This document shows, in pieces, positions 19,170 to 27,058 of a stretch of 64,000 bases of DNA; position 1 is the stretch's first letter; every line of letters starts with the position of its first letter. The position numbers and the translations under genes are program-made. The notes under the pieces were generated by a model. That model did no database searches and was not told the origin of the DNA. It was given only the letters and a program-made list of their open reading frames with translations. The DNA is from Castellaniella defragrans (GTDB lineage: Bacteria; Pseudomonadota; Gammaproteobacteria; Burkholderiales; Burkholderiaceae_B), in NCBI RefSeq assembly GCF_014203015.1, contig NZ_JACHIB010000015.1:62001-126000 (forward strand), read 5' to 3'.

Positions 19170-19490
19170 GTGATCACCCTTCCAGTCTCATCGCGTGACA
19201 TGTATTTTTGATGAGCGGCTGACACGGGCTCCCGATGGACAGGATAGTCAGGGCAGGCCCATGCCGGTGCGTCGCGGCATGGAAATGTCCATGAGGGAAA
19301 ATGTGGTTGGACACCACAAGAATCCCCGTCAGCGAATCGTGATCGGGATTCTTCAAGCCAGCCGGGCGGGAAGAATAGGGGGCTGGTTGACCCGTTTCGC
19401 AGTAAGCTCGGGGGCTTCGTTGGATTGTGATTGTTTCTGGCGCGGGTGCGGGCCGCGCAGTGTACAGGTCGTCATAAGAAGGCTCATGCC
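19170..19490. other. Gene-free spacer between toxin-antitoxin pair and lysR
   Basis: This 321-bp lower-GC stretch must contain the promoters of the toxin operon (leftwards) and of lysR (rightwards). Short frames on the plus strand do not show a convincing product. No recombinase, attachment-site repeat or RNA gene is recognizable. Confidence 0.4.
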
Positions 19491-20372
19491 ATGGATTGTC
19501 TGGACCGGCCCATCCGGTATTTTCTGAAGATCGCGGAATTATCTTCGCTGTCGCGTGCAGCCGAAGACCTGGGCTTGAGCCAATCGGGCCTGAGCCGCAA
19601 GCTGGCGTCCCTGGAGGCCCATCTGGGAAAACCGCTGTTTCTGCGCACTGGCAGGGGCATGGAGCTGACCGAGGCCGGCCGTAAGCTGGCCGAGGCCGCC
19701 TTGCCGGCCTATACGGCGATCGATGACATGCTGGTGCAACTGCGCGACAGGGAAGGCCTGACGCAAGGCAACTTGAGCATCGCCATTATCCATACCGTCG
19801 GCTATTACTTTGTGTCTGACCTGCTGTCGCGCTTTGTCGGCAAGCATTCCCAGGTCAACCTGACGGTTCTGGCGCGCAGTTCCCCCGAAGTCGTTGAACT
19901 GGTGGAAAAGGGCAAGGCTGACATCGGCCTGGTCTATGACTCGGCCGTGGCCAGCGACAGGCTGGAATCGACCCCGCTGCTTATGGACGAGATGTGTCTC
20001 ATTGCGCGCGCGCAGGATCTGCCTGATCAGGTGTCTGTGGACCTCGCTCGTTCGTCGTTGATGCTGGTGGGCTTTCCAGAGAACTATGCCTTGCGGCGCA
20101 TGTTGAAAAGCGCTGGACTGGATGAGCGCGTGACCGTGGTGGCGGAAACGGTGGATGCCATGCTGCAGCTCAGCGCCACGGGTATCGGCGCTTGTGTGCT
20201 GCCGGCCAATATTCCGGCGCCACTGTTGCGAGACTATGGCCTGGTCAAGGTTCCTTTGCAGGCGCCTGGACTGCAACGCCTGGTGGTCGCCATCGTGCGC
20301 CACGATATCGCCGCCGGCAGCTTGGCGCGTCAGTTGCTGAACATGGCCAAGGCTATTTCCACAATGGCATAG
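19491..20372 (+). CDS. LysR-family transcriptional regulator of the accessory operon
   Basis: A 293-residue LysR protein with a winged helix-turn-helix at residues 5-62 (FLKIAELSSLSRAAEDLGLS is split by the recognition helix SQSGLSRKLASLEAHLG) and a two-lobed effector domain (ADIGLVYDSAV, SATGIGACVLPANI). The start at 19491 gives MDCLDRPIRYFLKIAE and has an AAGAAGG ribosome site; upstream in-frame starts lack one. It is transcribed in the same direction as the five following genes, unusual for LysR regulators, which are mostly divergent. It probably controls the aldolase-to-reductase operon in response to a pathway compound. GC is lower than in the flanking core genes. Confidence 0.9.
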   Translation: MDCLDRPIRYFLKIAELSSLSRAAEDLGLSQSGLSRKLASLEAHLGKPLFLRTGRGMELTEAGRKLAEAALPAYTAIDDMLVQLRDREGLTQGNLSIAIIHTVGYYFVSDLLSRFVGKHSQVNLTVLARSSPEVVELVEKGKADIGLVYDSAVASDRLESTPLLMDEMCLIARAQDLPDQVSVDLARSSLMLVGFPENYALRRMLKSAGLDERVTVVAETVDAMLQLSATGIGACVLPANIPAPLLRDYGLVKVPLQAPGLQRLVVAIVRHDIAAGSLARQLLNMAKAISTMA

Positions 20373-20395
20373 CAAGTATTGGCATAGCTGGTATG
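20366..20395. repeat. Tandem 15-bp direct repeat at the lysR end/operon promoter
   Basis: Two adjacent 15-bp units beginning GGCATAGC and sharing GTAT (12 of 15 positions identical) span the lysR stop codon and the start of the 100-bp gap before the aldolase gene. The position upstream of the operon promoter suits regulator binding, but direct rather than inverted symmetry makes this tentative. Confidence 0.35.
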
Positions 20396-20472
20396 ACTTG
20401 AGGTTCATGGTCTTGGAACGGCCCCGTCCCTAGAATGATTCATGTCAATTAATCACACCACGGGGACGAATC

Positions 20473-21240
20473 ATGACGGCAGTGCTTAGGGAAAAATCGT
20501 ATTTTGATCAACGCGCTACACAAGAAATGCGCGAACATCTTCACCCCGTTCAGCGAACCCTCCAGGAAGACTTGGCCTATGCCTGTCGGATCCTGGCCGC
20601 AACCGGCCAGGAGGCCGGGCTGGCTGGGCAGATCAGTGCGCGCTCCGACACCCCGGGGGCCTACTGGACTTTGCGCTTCGGGTTAGGGTTTGACGAGGCC
20701 ACGCCCAATGACTTTATCGAGGTCGGCGCTGACCTGGAAACCCTGTCGGGGCAGGGCATGGCCAATCCGGCGACCCGCTTTCACCTATGGATCTACAAGA
20801 GCCGGCCGGATGTCAATGCCATCATCCATACGCATTCTCCGTGGGTCAGCGCGCTGGTGGCCGCACGCCAGCCCCTGGTGGTGGCGCAAATGGACATGAC
20901 GCCTTTTCACAATGACTGCGCGTTTTTGGCTGACTGGCCCGGGGTGCCCATCGCCGACCAGGAGGGCGTGCTGATTTCCGAGGCGCTCGGCGGCAAGCGT
21001 TCCATCATCCTGGCGCATCATGGCTATCTGACGACGGGCGGCACCATGGCCGAAGCCACCTACCTGTCGGTCTACCTGGAGCGCGCGGCCCGCATGCAGA
21101 CCCGTGCCCGCGTCTACGGTGAGCTGACCCCCGTGCCGGACCATCTGGCGCAGGAGGCTCACGACTATCTGCTCAAGCCTTCGATCGTCAAGGGCACGTT
21201 CGACTACTGGTGCCGCCAGATCGACCGGTCCGCCGCCTGA
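20473..21240 (+). CDS. Class II aldolase/adducin-family protein
   Basis: A 255-residue member of the zinc-dependent class II aldolase/adducin fold, which includes fuculose-phosphate aldolase, ribulose-phosphate 4-epimerase and several decarboxylases and dehydratases. The metal-binding histidines are visible in IIHTHSPW (His119, His121) and ILAHHGYLTTGG (His182/183). The conserved Gly-rich GLAGQISAR region lies near residue 55. An expected substrate is a sugar acid or hydroxy acid; sequence does not fix it. The N-terminal ~25 residues are a helical extension common in adducin-like members. It is the first gene of the operon after lysR. Confidence 0.87.
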   Translation: MTAVLREKSYFDQRATQEMREHLHPVQRTLQEDLAYACRILAATGQEAGLAGQISARSDTPGAYWTLRFGLGFDEATPNDFIEVGADLETLSGQGMANPATRFHLWIYKSRPDVNAIIHTHSPWVSALVAARQPLVVAQMDMTPFHNDCAFLADWPGVPIADQEGVLISEALGGKRSIILAHHGYLTTGGTMAEATYLSVYLERAARMQTRARVYGELTPVPDHLAQEAHDYLLKPSIVKGTFDYWCRQIDRSAA

Positions 21241-21330
21241 CTGGAAGTACCCATCTGAACGGGGCCTGACGCCCCGGCATAAAAAATGATCAAAACACAT
21301 GCTGGCCAATGCCGGCAGGGAGACATGCGC

Positions 21331-22662
21331 ATGAAAAACCAACAATCCCCGGGTAGGCCGCACAAGTCTGGGTCATCGAAGCACTATGTGACTGCTGGTG
21401 TAGCCAGCATGCTCGGGACCACCATCGAGTGGTATGACTTTTTTCTGTATGGGACAGCCGCCGCCCTGATCTTCAATAAGATATTTTTTCCGGCGTTTGA
21501 CCCCCTGATGGGCACACTGGCGGCGTTTGCCACCTATTCGGTGGGCTTTTTCGCCCGCCCGCTGGGCGGGATCGTGTTCGGACATTTCGGAGATCGTGTC
21601 GGACGCAAGTCCATGTTGCTCATCACCCTGGTGATGATGGGGGTGCCCACCATTCTGATCGGGCTGATTCCGTCCTACGACAGCATTGGTTATTGGGCTG
21701 CCATTCTGTTGGTCATCCTGCGTTTCCTGCAGGGTGTGGCGGTCGGTGGCGAGTGGGGGGGCGCCGTACTGATGGCGGTTGAACACGCTCCCGAGGGCAA
21801 GAAAGGCTTTTTCGGCAGTCTGCCCCAGGCCGGGGTGGCGCCGGGTCTGCTGCTATCGTCTTTTGCCATGGCCGCCGTTGCGGCATTGCCCGAAGAACAG
21901 ATGCTCAGTTGGGGTTGGCGGCTGCCGTTTCTGGCCAGTGTGGTGCTGCTGCTGGTGGGCTGGTTCATTCGCATTCGCGTGGCTGAATCGCCCGATTTTG
22001 AAGCCATGCAATCCGCCGGCAAGAAAATCGAAGTGCCCTTGCGCACGGTGCTCACCAAGCATCCTCGCAGCGTTTTGCTGGTGATCGGTGCCCGTCTGGG
22101 TGAAGTCACCTGGTTTTATACCGTCGTGACATTTGCCCTGGCCTATGCCACCGGGACATTGGGGATTCCGAAAATCACAGTGCTCGATGGCATCATGTGG
22201 GGGGCCGCAGTCTCGTTCTTTACCATGCCTTTGTGCGGCATGCTGGGTGATCGCATCGGACACAAATACGTTTTTATGCTCGGCGCCATCGGCGTGCTGA
22301 TCGTCGGCAATGTGTTTTTCGATCTGCTGGCGACGCGTGAATTCGGCATGATCACCCTGGGCATGGTGCTGGCCATTGGCTGCGTTTATGCCATGCTCTA
22401 CGGCCCCGAAGGCAGCCTGTTTTCAAGTCAGTTCCCGCCCGAGGTCCGCTATAGCGGCATTTCCCTTGCTGTACAGATCTCCGGGGCGATTGGCGGCGGG
22501 CTGGCTCCCCTGGTGGCCACCTGGTTGTTGGCCTTGGGCGACGGCAGTCCGCGCTATGTGGTGTGGTACCTGCTCAGCCTGGGTGCGATTGCTGGCGTGT
22601 GTGCCTGGCGGATGCGTTCGCAGGCCCCCGTCCTCGAAGGGCGTCAGTATGAAGCAGCTTGA
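21331..22662 (+). CDS. MHS-family metabolite:proton symporter (MFS)
   Basis: A 443-residue transporter with about twelve hydrophobic helices. The N-terminal GTTIEWYDFFLYGTAAALIF and FFARPLGGIVFGHFGDRVGR blocks are diagnostic of the metabolite:H+ symporter branch (relatives of ShiA, KgtP, ProP). FLQGVAVGGEWGGAVLMAVE follows in helix 5. These proteins import organic acids, aromatic acids or zwitterions with protons, so it is the likely uptake step for the operon substrate. The start at 21331 has an AGGGAG ribosome site 8 nt upstream; alternatives at 21325 and 21286 are less well placed. The 3' end overlaps the next gene by 14 nt. Confidence 0.9.
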   Translation: MKNQQSPGRPHKSGSSKHYVTAGVASMLGTTIEWYDFFLYGTAAALIFNKIFFPAFDPLMGTLAAFATYSVGFFARPLGGIVFGHFGDRVGRKSMLLITLVMMGVPTILIGLIPSYDSIGYWAAILLVILRFLQGVAVGGEWGGAVLMAVEHAPEGKKGFFGSLPQAGVAPGLLLSSFAMAAVAALPEEQMLSWGWRLPFLASVVLLLVGWFIRIRVAESPDFEAMQSAGKKIEVPLRTVLTKHPRSVLLVIGARLGEVTWFYTVVTFALAYATGTLGIPKITVLDGIMWGAAVSFFTMPLCGMLGDRIGHKYVFMLGAIGVLIVGNVFFDLLATREFGMITLGMVLAIGCVYAMLYGPEGSLFSSQFPPEVRYSGISLAVQISGAIGGGLAPLVATWLLALGDGSPRYVVWYLLSLGAIAGVCAWRMRSQAPVLEGRQYEAA

Positions 22663-23242
22663 TTATTACTTCTGGTTGAATTCCGACTGGGCCTTGCTGG
22701 GAGCGGATCGACTGGCGCTGCTGGCCCAGCGCCAGGATGTCCAGGTGAACTACAAGCCTGTGGATTTGCTGGATGTCTATGCGCGCACCGGAGGCATCCC
22801 CTTGTCCCAGCGTTCAGTGCAGCGTCAGGATTACCGCGAGCAGGAATTGCGGCGCTGGATGCCGTTACTGGGCATGCAGATTAACGTGACGCCTCGGTAT
22901 ATGTGTCCGGATGCCTCGCTGGCCTCAAGGTTCCTGATCGCAGCTGAGCTGCTGGGGTATCCCGTGGCCCAGCTGCACAAGGAAATCTTGGCTGCGCAAT
23001 GGTGTCACGAACAGGATATTGCTCAGGCCGATGTGCTGTTGGGCGTGGCCGCCCGGCTGGGGCTGCCTGGGCCTGCCATGATGCAGCGTGCGGCACAGCC
23101 TGAGGCGGAGCGACAGTATCGGCGTTACACGGATGAAGCGGTATCGGCTGGCGTGTTTGGCTCGCCCAGCTATGTGCTGGCAGGGGAGGTCTTCTGGGGC
23201 CAGGACCGATTGGACTTTCTGGATCGAGCCTTGGCGGGGTGA
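22649..23242 (+). CDS. DsbA-fold 2-hydroxychromene-2-carboxylate isomerase / GST-kappa family protein
   Basis: A 197-residue thioredoxin-fold protein of the HCCA isomerase/GST-kappa group. The N-terminal YYFWLNSDWALLGADRL carries a Ser (Ser12) at the position of the catalytic residue that contacts the glutathione thiol in NahD and human kappa GST, although the usual SPYSY signature is changed to NSDWALL. The C-terminal GVFGSPSYVLAGEVFWGQDRL is a close family match. In naphthalene-type pathways such enzymes isomerize a chromene carboxylate with glutathione. Here the altered active-site loop and lack of ring-cleavage genes make another glutathione-dependent reaction as likely. Confidence 0.82.
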   Translation: MKQLDYYFWLNSDWALLGADRLALLAQRQDVQVNYKPVDLLDVYARTGGIPLSQRSVQRQDYREQELRRWMPLLGMQINVTPRYMCPDASLASRFLIAAELLGYPVAQLHKEILAAQWCHEQDIAQADVLLGVAARLGLPGPAMMQRAAQPEAERQYRRYTDEAVSAGVFGSPSYVLAGEVFWGQDRLDFLDRALAG

Positions 23243-23291
23243 AACCAAGCACCCGCCTTGTGGCAAGCGTCTCAACATCAAGGATATTCAC

Positions 23292-23810
23292 ATGAGTACC
23301 GTTGTCAGTCAGCCCGCGCAGGAGCATAGGGTCGTTCCTGCCTGGACGGGGGTCATCCGGCATCTGCACATCACGCCGCGTGCCTTTTTGCCCATGGAAT
23401 CGTTCCAGGAGCTCACCCTGGTGGCCGGCAAGGGTATTGTCGGCGACCGCTACCTCCTCGGCCACGAGCAGGGGTTTTATTCGCATAAACCAGAGGAGGG
23501 ACGCCAGATCACGTTGTTCGAGATTGAAACGCTTGAGGCGTTGCAGCGGGATGCCGGCATTGAAATGCTGCCGCAAGAACATCGCCGTAATGTCACCGTT
23601 CAGGGTGTCCCTCTGAATCATCTGGTCGGACGGCGATTCTGGCTGGGTGGGGCGTTGCTGGAGGCTACGCGCCTGTCCACGCCGTGCCGGCATATCGAGG
23701 AAATCCTGGACAAGGCCGTGTTTGATCCCATGATCAATCGGGCTGGGCTCAATTGCAGAATCCTGCAAGGCGGCACGATCCGCGTGGGCGACATTGTGCG
23801 GGAGGCGTGA
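23292..23810 (+). CDS. MOSC-domain protein (YiiM/mARC-like)
   Basis: A 172-residue protein consisting of a single MOSC domain, the fold that holds sulfurated molybdenum cofactor through a cysteine. The candidate ligand is Cys132 in STPCRHIEE, followed by the typical closing strand NCRILQGGTIRVGDIV. GKGIVGDRYLLGHE and RQITLFEIETLEAL are characteristic MOSC blocks. Related proteins (YcbX, YiiM, mammalian mARC) reduce N-hydroxylated compounds and need an electron-donor partner. The start at 23292 gives MSTVVSQPAQ; the frame is open further upstream only inside the preceding gene. The reductase gene starts 1 nt after its stop codon. Confidence 0.85.
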   Translation: MSTVVSQPAQEHRVVPAWTGVIRHLHITPRAFLPMESFQELTLVAGKGIVGDRYLLGHEQGFYSHKPEEGRQITLFEIETLEALQRDAGIEMLPQEHRRNVTVQGVPLNHLVGRRFWLGGALLEATRLSTPCRHIEEILDKAVFDPMINRAGLNCRILQGGTIRVGDIVREA

Positions 23811-23811
23811 A

Positions 23812-24762
23812 ATGGCGTCTCCCATCAAACATCTCCAGTTGCTCGTTCAGGCGCTTGACGAGCCGGTTCCCGGTGTGAAACGGCTGCTGTTGGCTGATCA
23901 GGATGGTTGGCGATTGCCCGCTTTCCGACCTGGAGCGCATATCGATCTGCACTTGGACGGGGGCCTGGTGCGCACCTATTCGCTGTGCAATGAACCCGAA
24001 GACAATCGGCGGTATATCGTTGCCGTGAAAAAAGAAGCGAATGGCCGGGGTGGGTCCCGCTATATTCATGAAACCCTGCGGCCGGGCCAGACCATTGGTG
24101 TCTCGGTACCCAGGGGCGGGCTGGAATTCGCCGATTCAGCGATGAATGTCTTTATTGCCGGCGGCATTGGCATTACGCCTTTTGTCTCGGCCATCCGCAC
24201 GCTGGAACGCCAGGGCAGGAATGACTACGTGCTGCATTGGGCCAGCATGGGGCCGCCCAGCCTGGGCGACATGCTCCAGCCGGCGCTCTCTGCGGGGCGT
24301 GTGCATCTGTACGATACGCGACGGGTGGCTCCTCCTGACCTGGGAACCCTTATCAGACAATATGGCGATACTGCCAAAGTCTTCTGCTGCGGGCCCGGCG
24401 GCATGCTGGATGCCGTCGAGGCGCTGGTCGCTGATTGGCCCGAAGATCGCAAGCACATCGAGCGCTTTGTTGCGCCTGCCCATACGCCGGATCCGAGCGT
24501 CAAGCCGTATCGTGTCGTCTTGGCCAAAAGTGGCCGTGAAAAGGACGTATTGCCCGAAATCGGCCTGCTGGCCACCCTGGAATCCATGGATGCCGACATC
24601 ATTGTGTCGTGCGGGGGCGGCATTTGTGGCGCATGCCGCACTCCCTGGAGCGAAGGGCCGCCCATCCACCACGATCGGGTGCTGACGCCACGGGAGCGCG
24701 AACGCGAGGTCTGCGTCTGTGTTGCGGATTGCGCGGGCCCCACGCTGGTGCTTGATATCTAG
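23812..24762 (+). CDS. Phthalate dioxygenase reductase-type FMN/[2Fe-2S] oxidoreductase
   Basis: A 316-residue three-domain reductase: an FMN-binding barrel with RTYS (54-57), an NAD(P)H-binding domain with AGGIGITPF (116-124) and FCCGPGGMLDAVEAL, and a C-terminal plant-type ferredoxin with Cys267, Cys272, Cys275 and a further Cys near 303. The order FMN-NAD-Fe2S is that of phthalate dioxygenase reductase and VanB, which feed electrons to Rieske oxygenases. No oxygenase gene is present here; the only plausible redox partner next to it is the MOSC protein. It is the last gene of the operon and of the low-GC island. Confidence 0.9.
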   Translation: MASPIKHLQLLVQALDEPVPGVKRLLLADQDGWRLPAFRPGAHIDLHLDGGLVRTYSLCNEPEDNRRYIVAVKKEANGRGGSRYIHETLRPGQTIGVSVPRGGLEFADSAMNVFIAGGIGITPFVSAIRTLERQGRNDYVLHWASMGPPSLGDMLQPALSAGRVHLYDTRRVAPPDLGTLIRQYGDTAKVFCCGPGGMLDAVEALVADWPEDRKHIERFVAPAHTPDPSVKPYRVVLAKSGREKDVLPEIGLLATLESMDADIIVSCGGGICGACRTPWSEGPPIHHDRVLTPREREREVCVCVADCAGPTLVLDI

Positions 24763-24791
24763 GGAAGGCCGGGCGGATGACCGCGCCGGCC

Positions 24792-25475
24792 CTAGAACGC
24801 CGGATTGATGCTCAGGGCCATCAGGGCCGAGAGCTGGCACAGCGGCCGGCCCGAATCCCGCCGCAAAGCGTTGAAAGCCTCCTGCACGGCCTGCAGGTCG
24901 CGCTGGGCGGTGGGCTCGCGCTCGATGACGCCCGCGGCCGCCAGGCGCGCGACCACGTCGCTGGTCAGCAGGAACGTGTCCTTGCCGGCCAGGCGCAGGA
25001 ATCCGGCGGCCGAGCGTCCGCCCAGGCGCGCGCCCCGCTTGGCCAGCAGACGCCACAGGCCGATCGTGTCGGTGTCCGGCCAGTCGGCCAGGAACGCGCC
25101 GAAGCCGGTGCCCCGTTCCCGGCGGATGTCCAGGATGAAGCGGGCGTTTGCCGGAATGCTCTTGATCTTGGCGCGGTCGCGGATGATCCGGTCGTTCTGC
25201 ATGTGCGCTTCGATCAGCGAAGGGCCGAGCTGCGCCATGGCCTCGGGGGCGAAGCCCTGGAAGGCCTGCTCGAATTCGGGCCACTTGGCGTCGACCATCG
25301 TGTGCTGCACGCCCGCGTGGAAGACCCGCCGGGTCATGGCGGAAAGATAGCGGTCGTCGCCCTGGTCCTTCAAGGCCCGGGGCGTCAGCGCCCGGGGCAG
25401 AAAGGCTTCCAGGGCCTCGTCGGATTCAAAGCGCGCGCGGACCGTGTCGTAGAGCTGGCGATAGTCGAGGGTCAT
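24792..25475 (-). CDS. DNA-3-methyladenine glycosylase I family protein
   Basis: A 227-residue protein of the Tag-like helix-hairpin-helix glycosylase family, which removes 3-methyladenine from alkylated DNA. Family-like segments include MTRRVFHAGVQHTMVDAKWP and FEQAFQGFAPEAMAQLG, with GFGAFLADWP in the middle. It is longer than E. coli Tag (187), with a divergent C-terminus and no obvious Cys/His zinc ligands at both ends, so it belongs to the broader Tag-like group. The start at 25475 (MTLDYRQLYD) follows an AGGAA ribosome site that is part of a 15-bp tandem repeat. It converges on the accessory operon and lies 120 bp downstream of pyrF. Confidence 0.75.
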   Translation of the reverse strand: MTLDYRQLYDTVRARFESDEALEAFLPRALTPRALKDQGDDRYLSAMTRRVFHAGVQHTMVDAKWPEFEQAFQGFAPEAMAQLGPSLIEAHMQNDRIIRDRAKIKSIPANARFILDIRRERGTGFGAFLADWPDTDTIGLWRLLAKRGARLGGRSAAGFLRLAGKDTFLLTSDVVARLAAAGVIEREPTAQRDLQAVQEAFNALRRDSGRPLCQLSALMALSINPAF

Positions 25476-25479
25476 GAGT

Positions 25480-25554
25480 GTCTTCCTGTGAGCCGTCTGC
25501 CCGGAGGCCGTCCTCCTGGGAGGCATCTTCCCGGCGCCCGTCTTCCTGCGAGCC
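25480..25554. repeat. Five tandem 15-bp repeats upstream of the tag-like gene
   Basis: Five head-to-tail units of exactly 15 bp fill 25480-25554; the plus-strand consensus is near GTCTTCCTGGGAGCC and units 1 and 5 differ at only one base. On the minus strand each unit reads CAGGAAGAC or a close variant, that is, a Shine-Dalgarno-like core. The unit nearest the tag start (ending 4 nt before it) supplies its apparent ribosome binding site. The period of 15 keeps any reading frame through the array open. Confidence 0.85.
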
Positions 25555-25595
25555 GGCCCGCCTGACGTCGCGGGCGGGCGGCCGCCGGGCGGGGG

Positions 25596-26417
25596 TCAGC
25601 CTTGCAGCGCCGCGCGGATGGCGCTGCGCGTGGCGCGCGCGGTCTTGGCGGCGGCCTGTTCCCAGCCTTCCTGGGCGCTGGCGTACAGGATGGCGCGCGA
25701 CGAATTGATCATCATGCCGCGGCCGGCGGGCGTGCGGCCCGCCTGCACCGTGGCCCGGATGTCGCCGCCCTGGACGCCGATGCCGGGAACCAGCAGGGGC
25801 ATGTCCCCCACCCGGCGGCGCACCTGGGCGATTTCTTCCGGGAAGGTGGCGCCCACCACCAGGGCGCATTGCCCGCTGGTGTTCCAGACGCGGGCCACCT
25901 GGTCGGCGACGTGCAGGTACAGCGGCGTGCCGTTGGCCAGGCGCATGTCCTGGAAATCGGCGCCGCCGACGTTGGAGGTGCGGCACAGGATGATGACGCC
26001 GCGCTCGCCGTAGTCGATGTAGGGCTGCACGGAATCGCGCCCCATGTAGGGATTGACCGTGACCGCGTCGGCGCCGTAGCGCTCGAACGCCTCGCGGGCG
26101 TACTGCTCGGCGGTGCTGCCGATGTCGCCGCGCTTGGCGTCCAGCACGATGGGCAGGTCCGGATGCCGCTCGCGGATCGTCCGGCAGATGTCCTGCAGCT
26201 GGTCCTCGGCGCCCAGCGCCGAGAAATACGCGATCTGCGGCTTGAAGCCACAGACGTAGGGCGCGGTGGCCTCGACGATGCGCAGGCAGAATTCGGTGAT
26301 CGCGTCCGGCCGGCCTTCCAGTTCCTTGGGAAAGCGCCGCGGGTCCGGATCCAGGCCCACCATCAGCAGGGAATCCTGGGCGGCCCAGGCGCGGTTCAGC
26401 TTGTCGATGAAGGTCAT
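25596..26417 (-). CDS. pyrF: Orotidine 5'-phosphate decarboxylase (type 2)
   Basis: A 273-residue enzyme making UMP from OMP in the last step of pyrimidine synthesis. It belongs to the longer type 2 group: the catalytic Lys/Asp motif is in [13 protein letters not shown] and the phosphate-binding loop includes [12 protein letters not shown] and [10 protein letters not shown]. The start at 26417 gives [11 protein letters not shown]; the open frame extends well upstream but through dgkA in another frame. It follows dgkA on the same strand with a 92-bp gap. In related genomes it neighbours cinA, which suggests the accessory island separated the two. Confidence 0.95.
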   Translation of the reverse strand: MTFIDKLNRAWAAQDSLLMVGLDPDPRRFPKELEGRPDAITEFCLRIVEATAPYVCGFKPQIAYFSALGAEDQLQDICRTIRERHPDLPIVLDAKRGDIGSTAEQYAREAFERYGADAVTVNPYMGRDSVQPYIDYGERGVIILCRTSNVGGADFQDMRLANGTPLYLHVADQVARVWNTSGQCALVVGATFPEEIAQVRRRVGDMPLLVPGIGVQGGDIRATVQAGRTPAGRGMMINSSRAILYASAQEGWEQAAAKTARATRSAIRAALQG

Positions 26418-26509
26418 GGGGTCGGCCTCTGTCTCGTATGGGTATGGGTTCGGGGGAGTGCGGTGCGCTCGCGGTCGCGCGCCGCGTGCGTCTTCATGGG
26501 CTCGGGAGC

Positions 26510-26899
26510 TCAGGACGGCCACCAGCGCGGCGCCAGCACCGCCGCCCAGGCGGCGGCCGCCAGCAGCAGCGTCAGCAGCACCGCCGCGCTGCCGATGTCC
26601 TTGGCGCGTCCCAGCAGGGGATGATAGTCGGTGCCGATCGCGTCGGCCAGCGTCTCGATCGCGGAATTGAGCAGCTCCACCGCCAGCACCAGCACCGGCG
26701 CGCCCGCCAGCAGCAGCCGTTCGACGGCGCTGTCGCCCAGCCACAGTCCCAGCGGGATCAGGATCGCGGCCAGCACCGTTTCCTGGCGGAAGGCGGCCTC
26801 GTGGCGCCACGCCGCGCCCAGCCCCTGCAGCGAATAGCCGAAGGCGCGCGCGATGCGCAGCAGTCCGCCGGTGCTCTTGTAAGGGGAGGGCTGGGTCAT
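26510..26899 (-). CDS. dgkA: Diacylglycerol kinase
   Basis: A 129-residue membrane kinase with an amphipathic N-terminal segment, then three hydrophobic helices. The catalytic block [16 protein letters not shown] is present (Glu and Asn residues of the active site), followed by [12 protein letters not shown]. It phosphorylates diacylglycerol released during periplasmic glucan or LPS modification, returning it to phospholipid synthesis. Start at 26899 ([20 protein letters not shown]) is as in orthologues. It probably shares transcription with pyrF. Confidence 0.95.
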   Translation of the reverse strand: MTQPSPYKSTGGLLRIARAFGYSLQGLGAAWRHEAAFRQETVLAAILIPLGLWLGDSAVERLLLAGAPVLVLAVELLNSAIETLADAIGTDYHPLLGRAKDIGSAAVLLTLLLAAAAWAAVLAPRWWPS

Positions 26900-26950
26900 G
26901 GGGCGACGGGTCCGGATGGTGCGGGCATTGTAATGGATGGGGTGTCGGGA

Positions 26951-27004
26951 AGCGGCCGCTTCCATCCGCCTGTCGATGTGGATGCTGCCGTAGGGGCAGC
27001 GCAG
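26951..27004 (-). pseudogene. Remnant of a TumA-like antitoxin C-terminus
   Basis: Read on the minus strand this 54-bp segment encodes [18 protein letters not shown]. Aligned with the end of the antitoxin at 18466-18837 (LRCPYDRIHIDMVMQAAA), 13 of 18 residues are identical, and 16 consecutive bases (CTGCGCTGCCCCTACG) are identical in the DNA. There is no stop after AAA, no start codon or HTH region upstream, and the fragment begins immediately past the groEL terminator. It looks like a leftover of a second toxin-antitoxin locus. Such a short match could also be coincidental, which a genome-wide search would resolve. Confidence 0.5.
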
Positions 27005-27014
27005 CCCGGCCGAT

Positions 27015-27049
27015 AAAAAATCCCCGCCGCGGCGAACCGTGACGGGGAT
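27015..27049 (-). terminator. Terminator of the groESL operon
   Basis: On the minus strand ATCCCCG and CGGGGAT arms with a GC-rich interior are followed by a run of six T. It lies about 115 bp after the groEL stop. Confidence 0.88.
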
Positions 27050-27058
27050 GATGCAGAA

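Noticed and set aside
22649..23242. Naphthalene-type degradation operon
   Set aside because: The HCCA isomerase-like gene is alone; no ring-hydroxylating oxygenase, ring-cleavage dioxygenase or hydratase-aldolase is present, and the active-site loop differs.
18459..24791. Prophage or integrative element at the accessory island
   Set aside because: No integrase, phage structural gene, tRNA target or flanking direct repeat could be seen.
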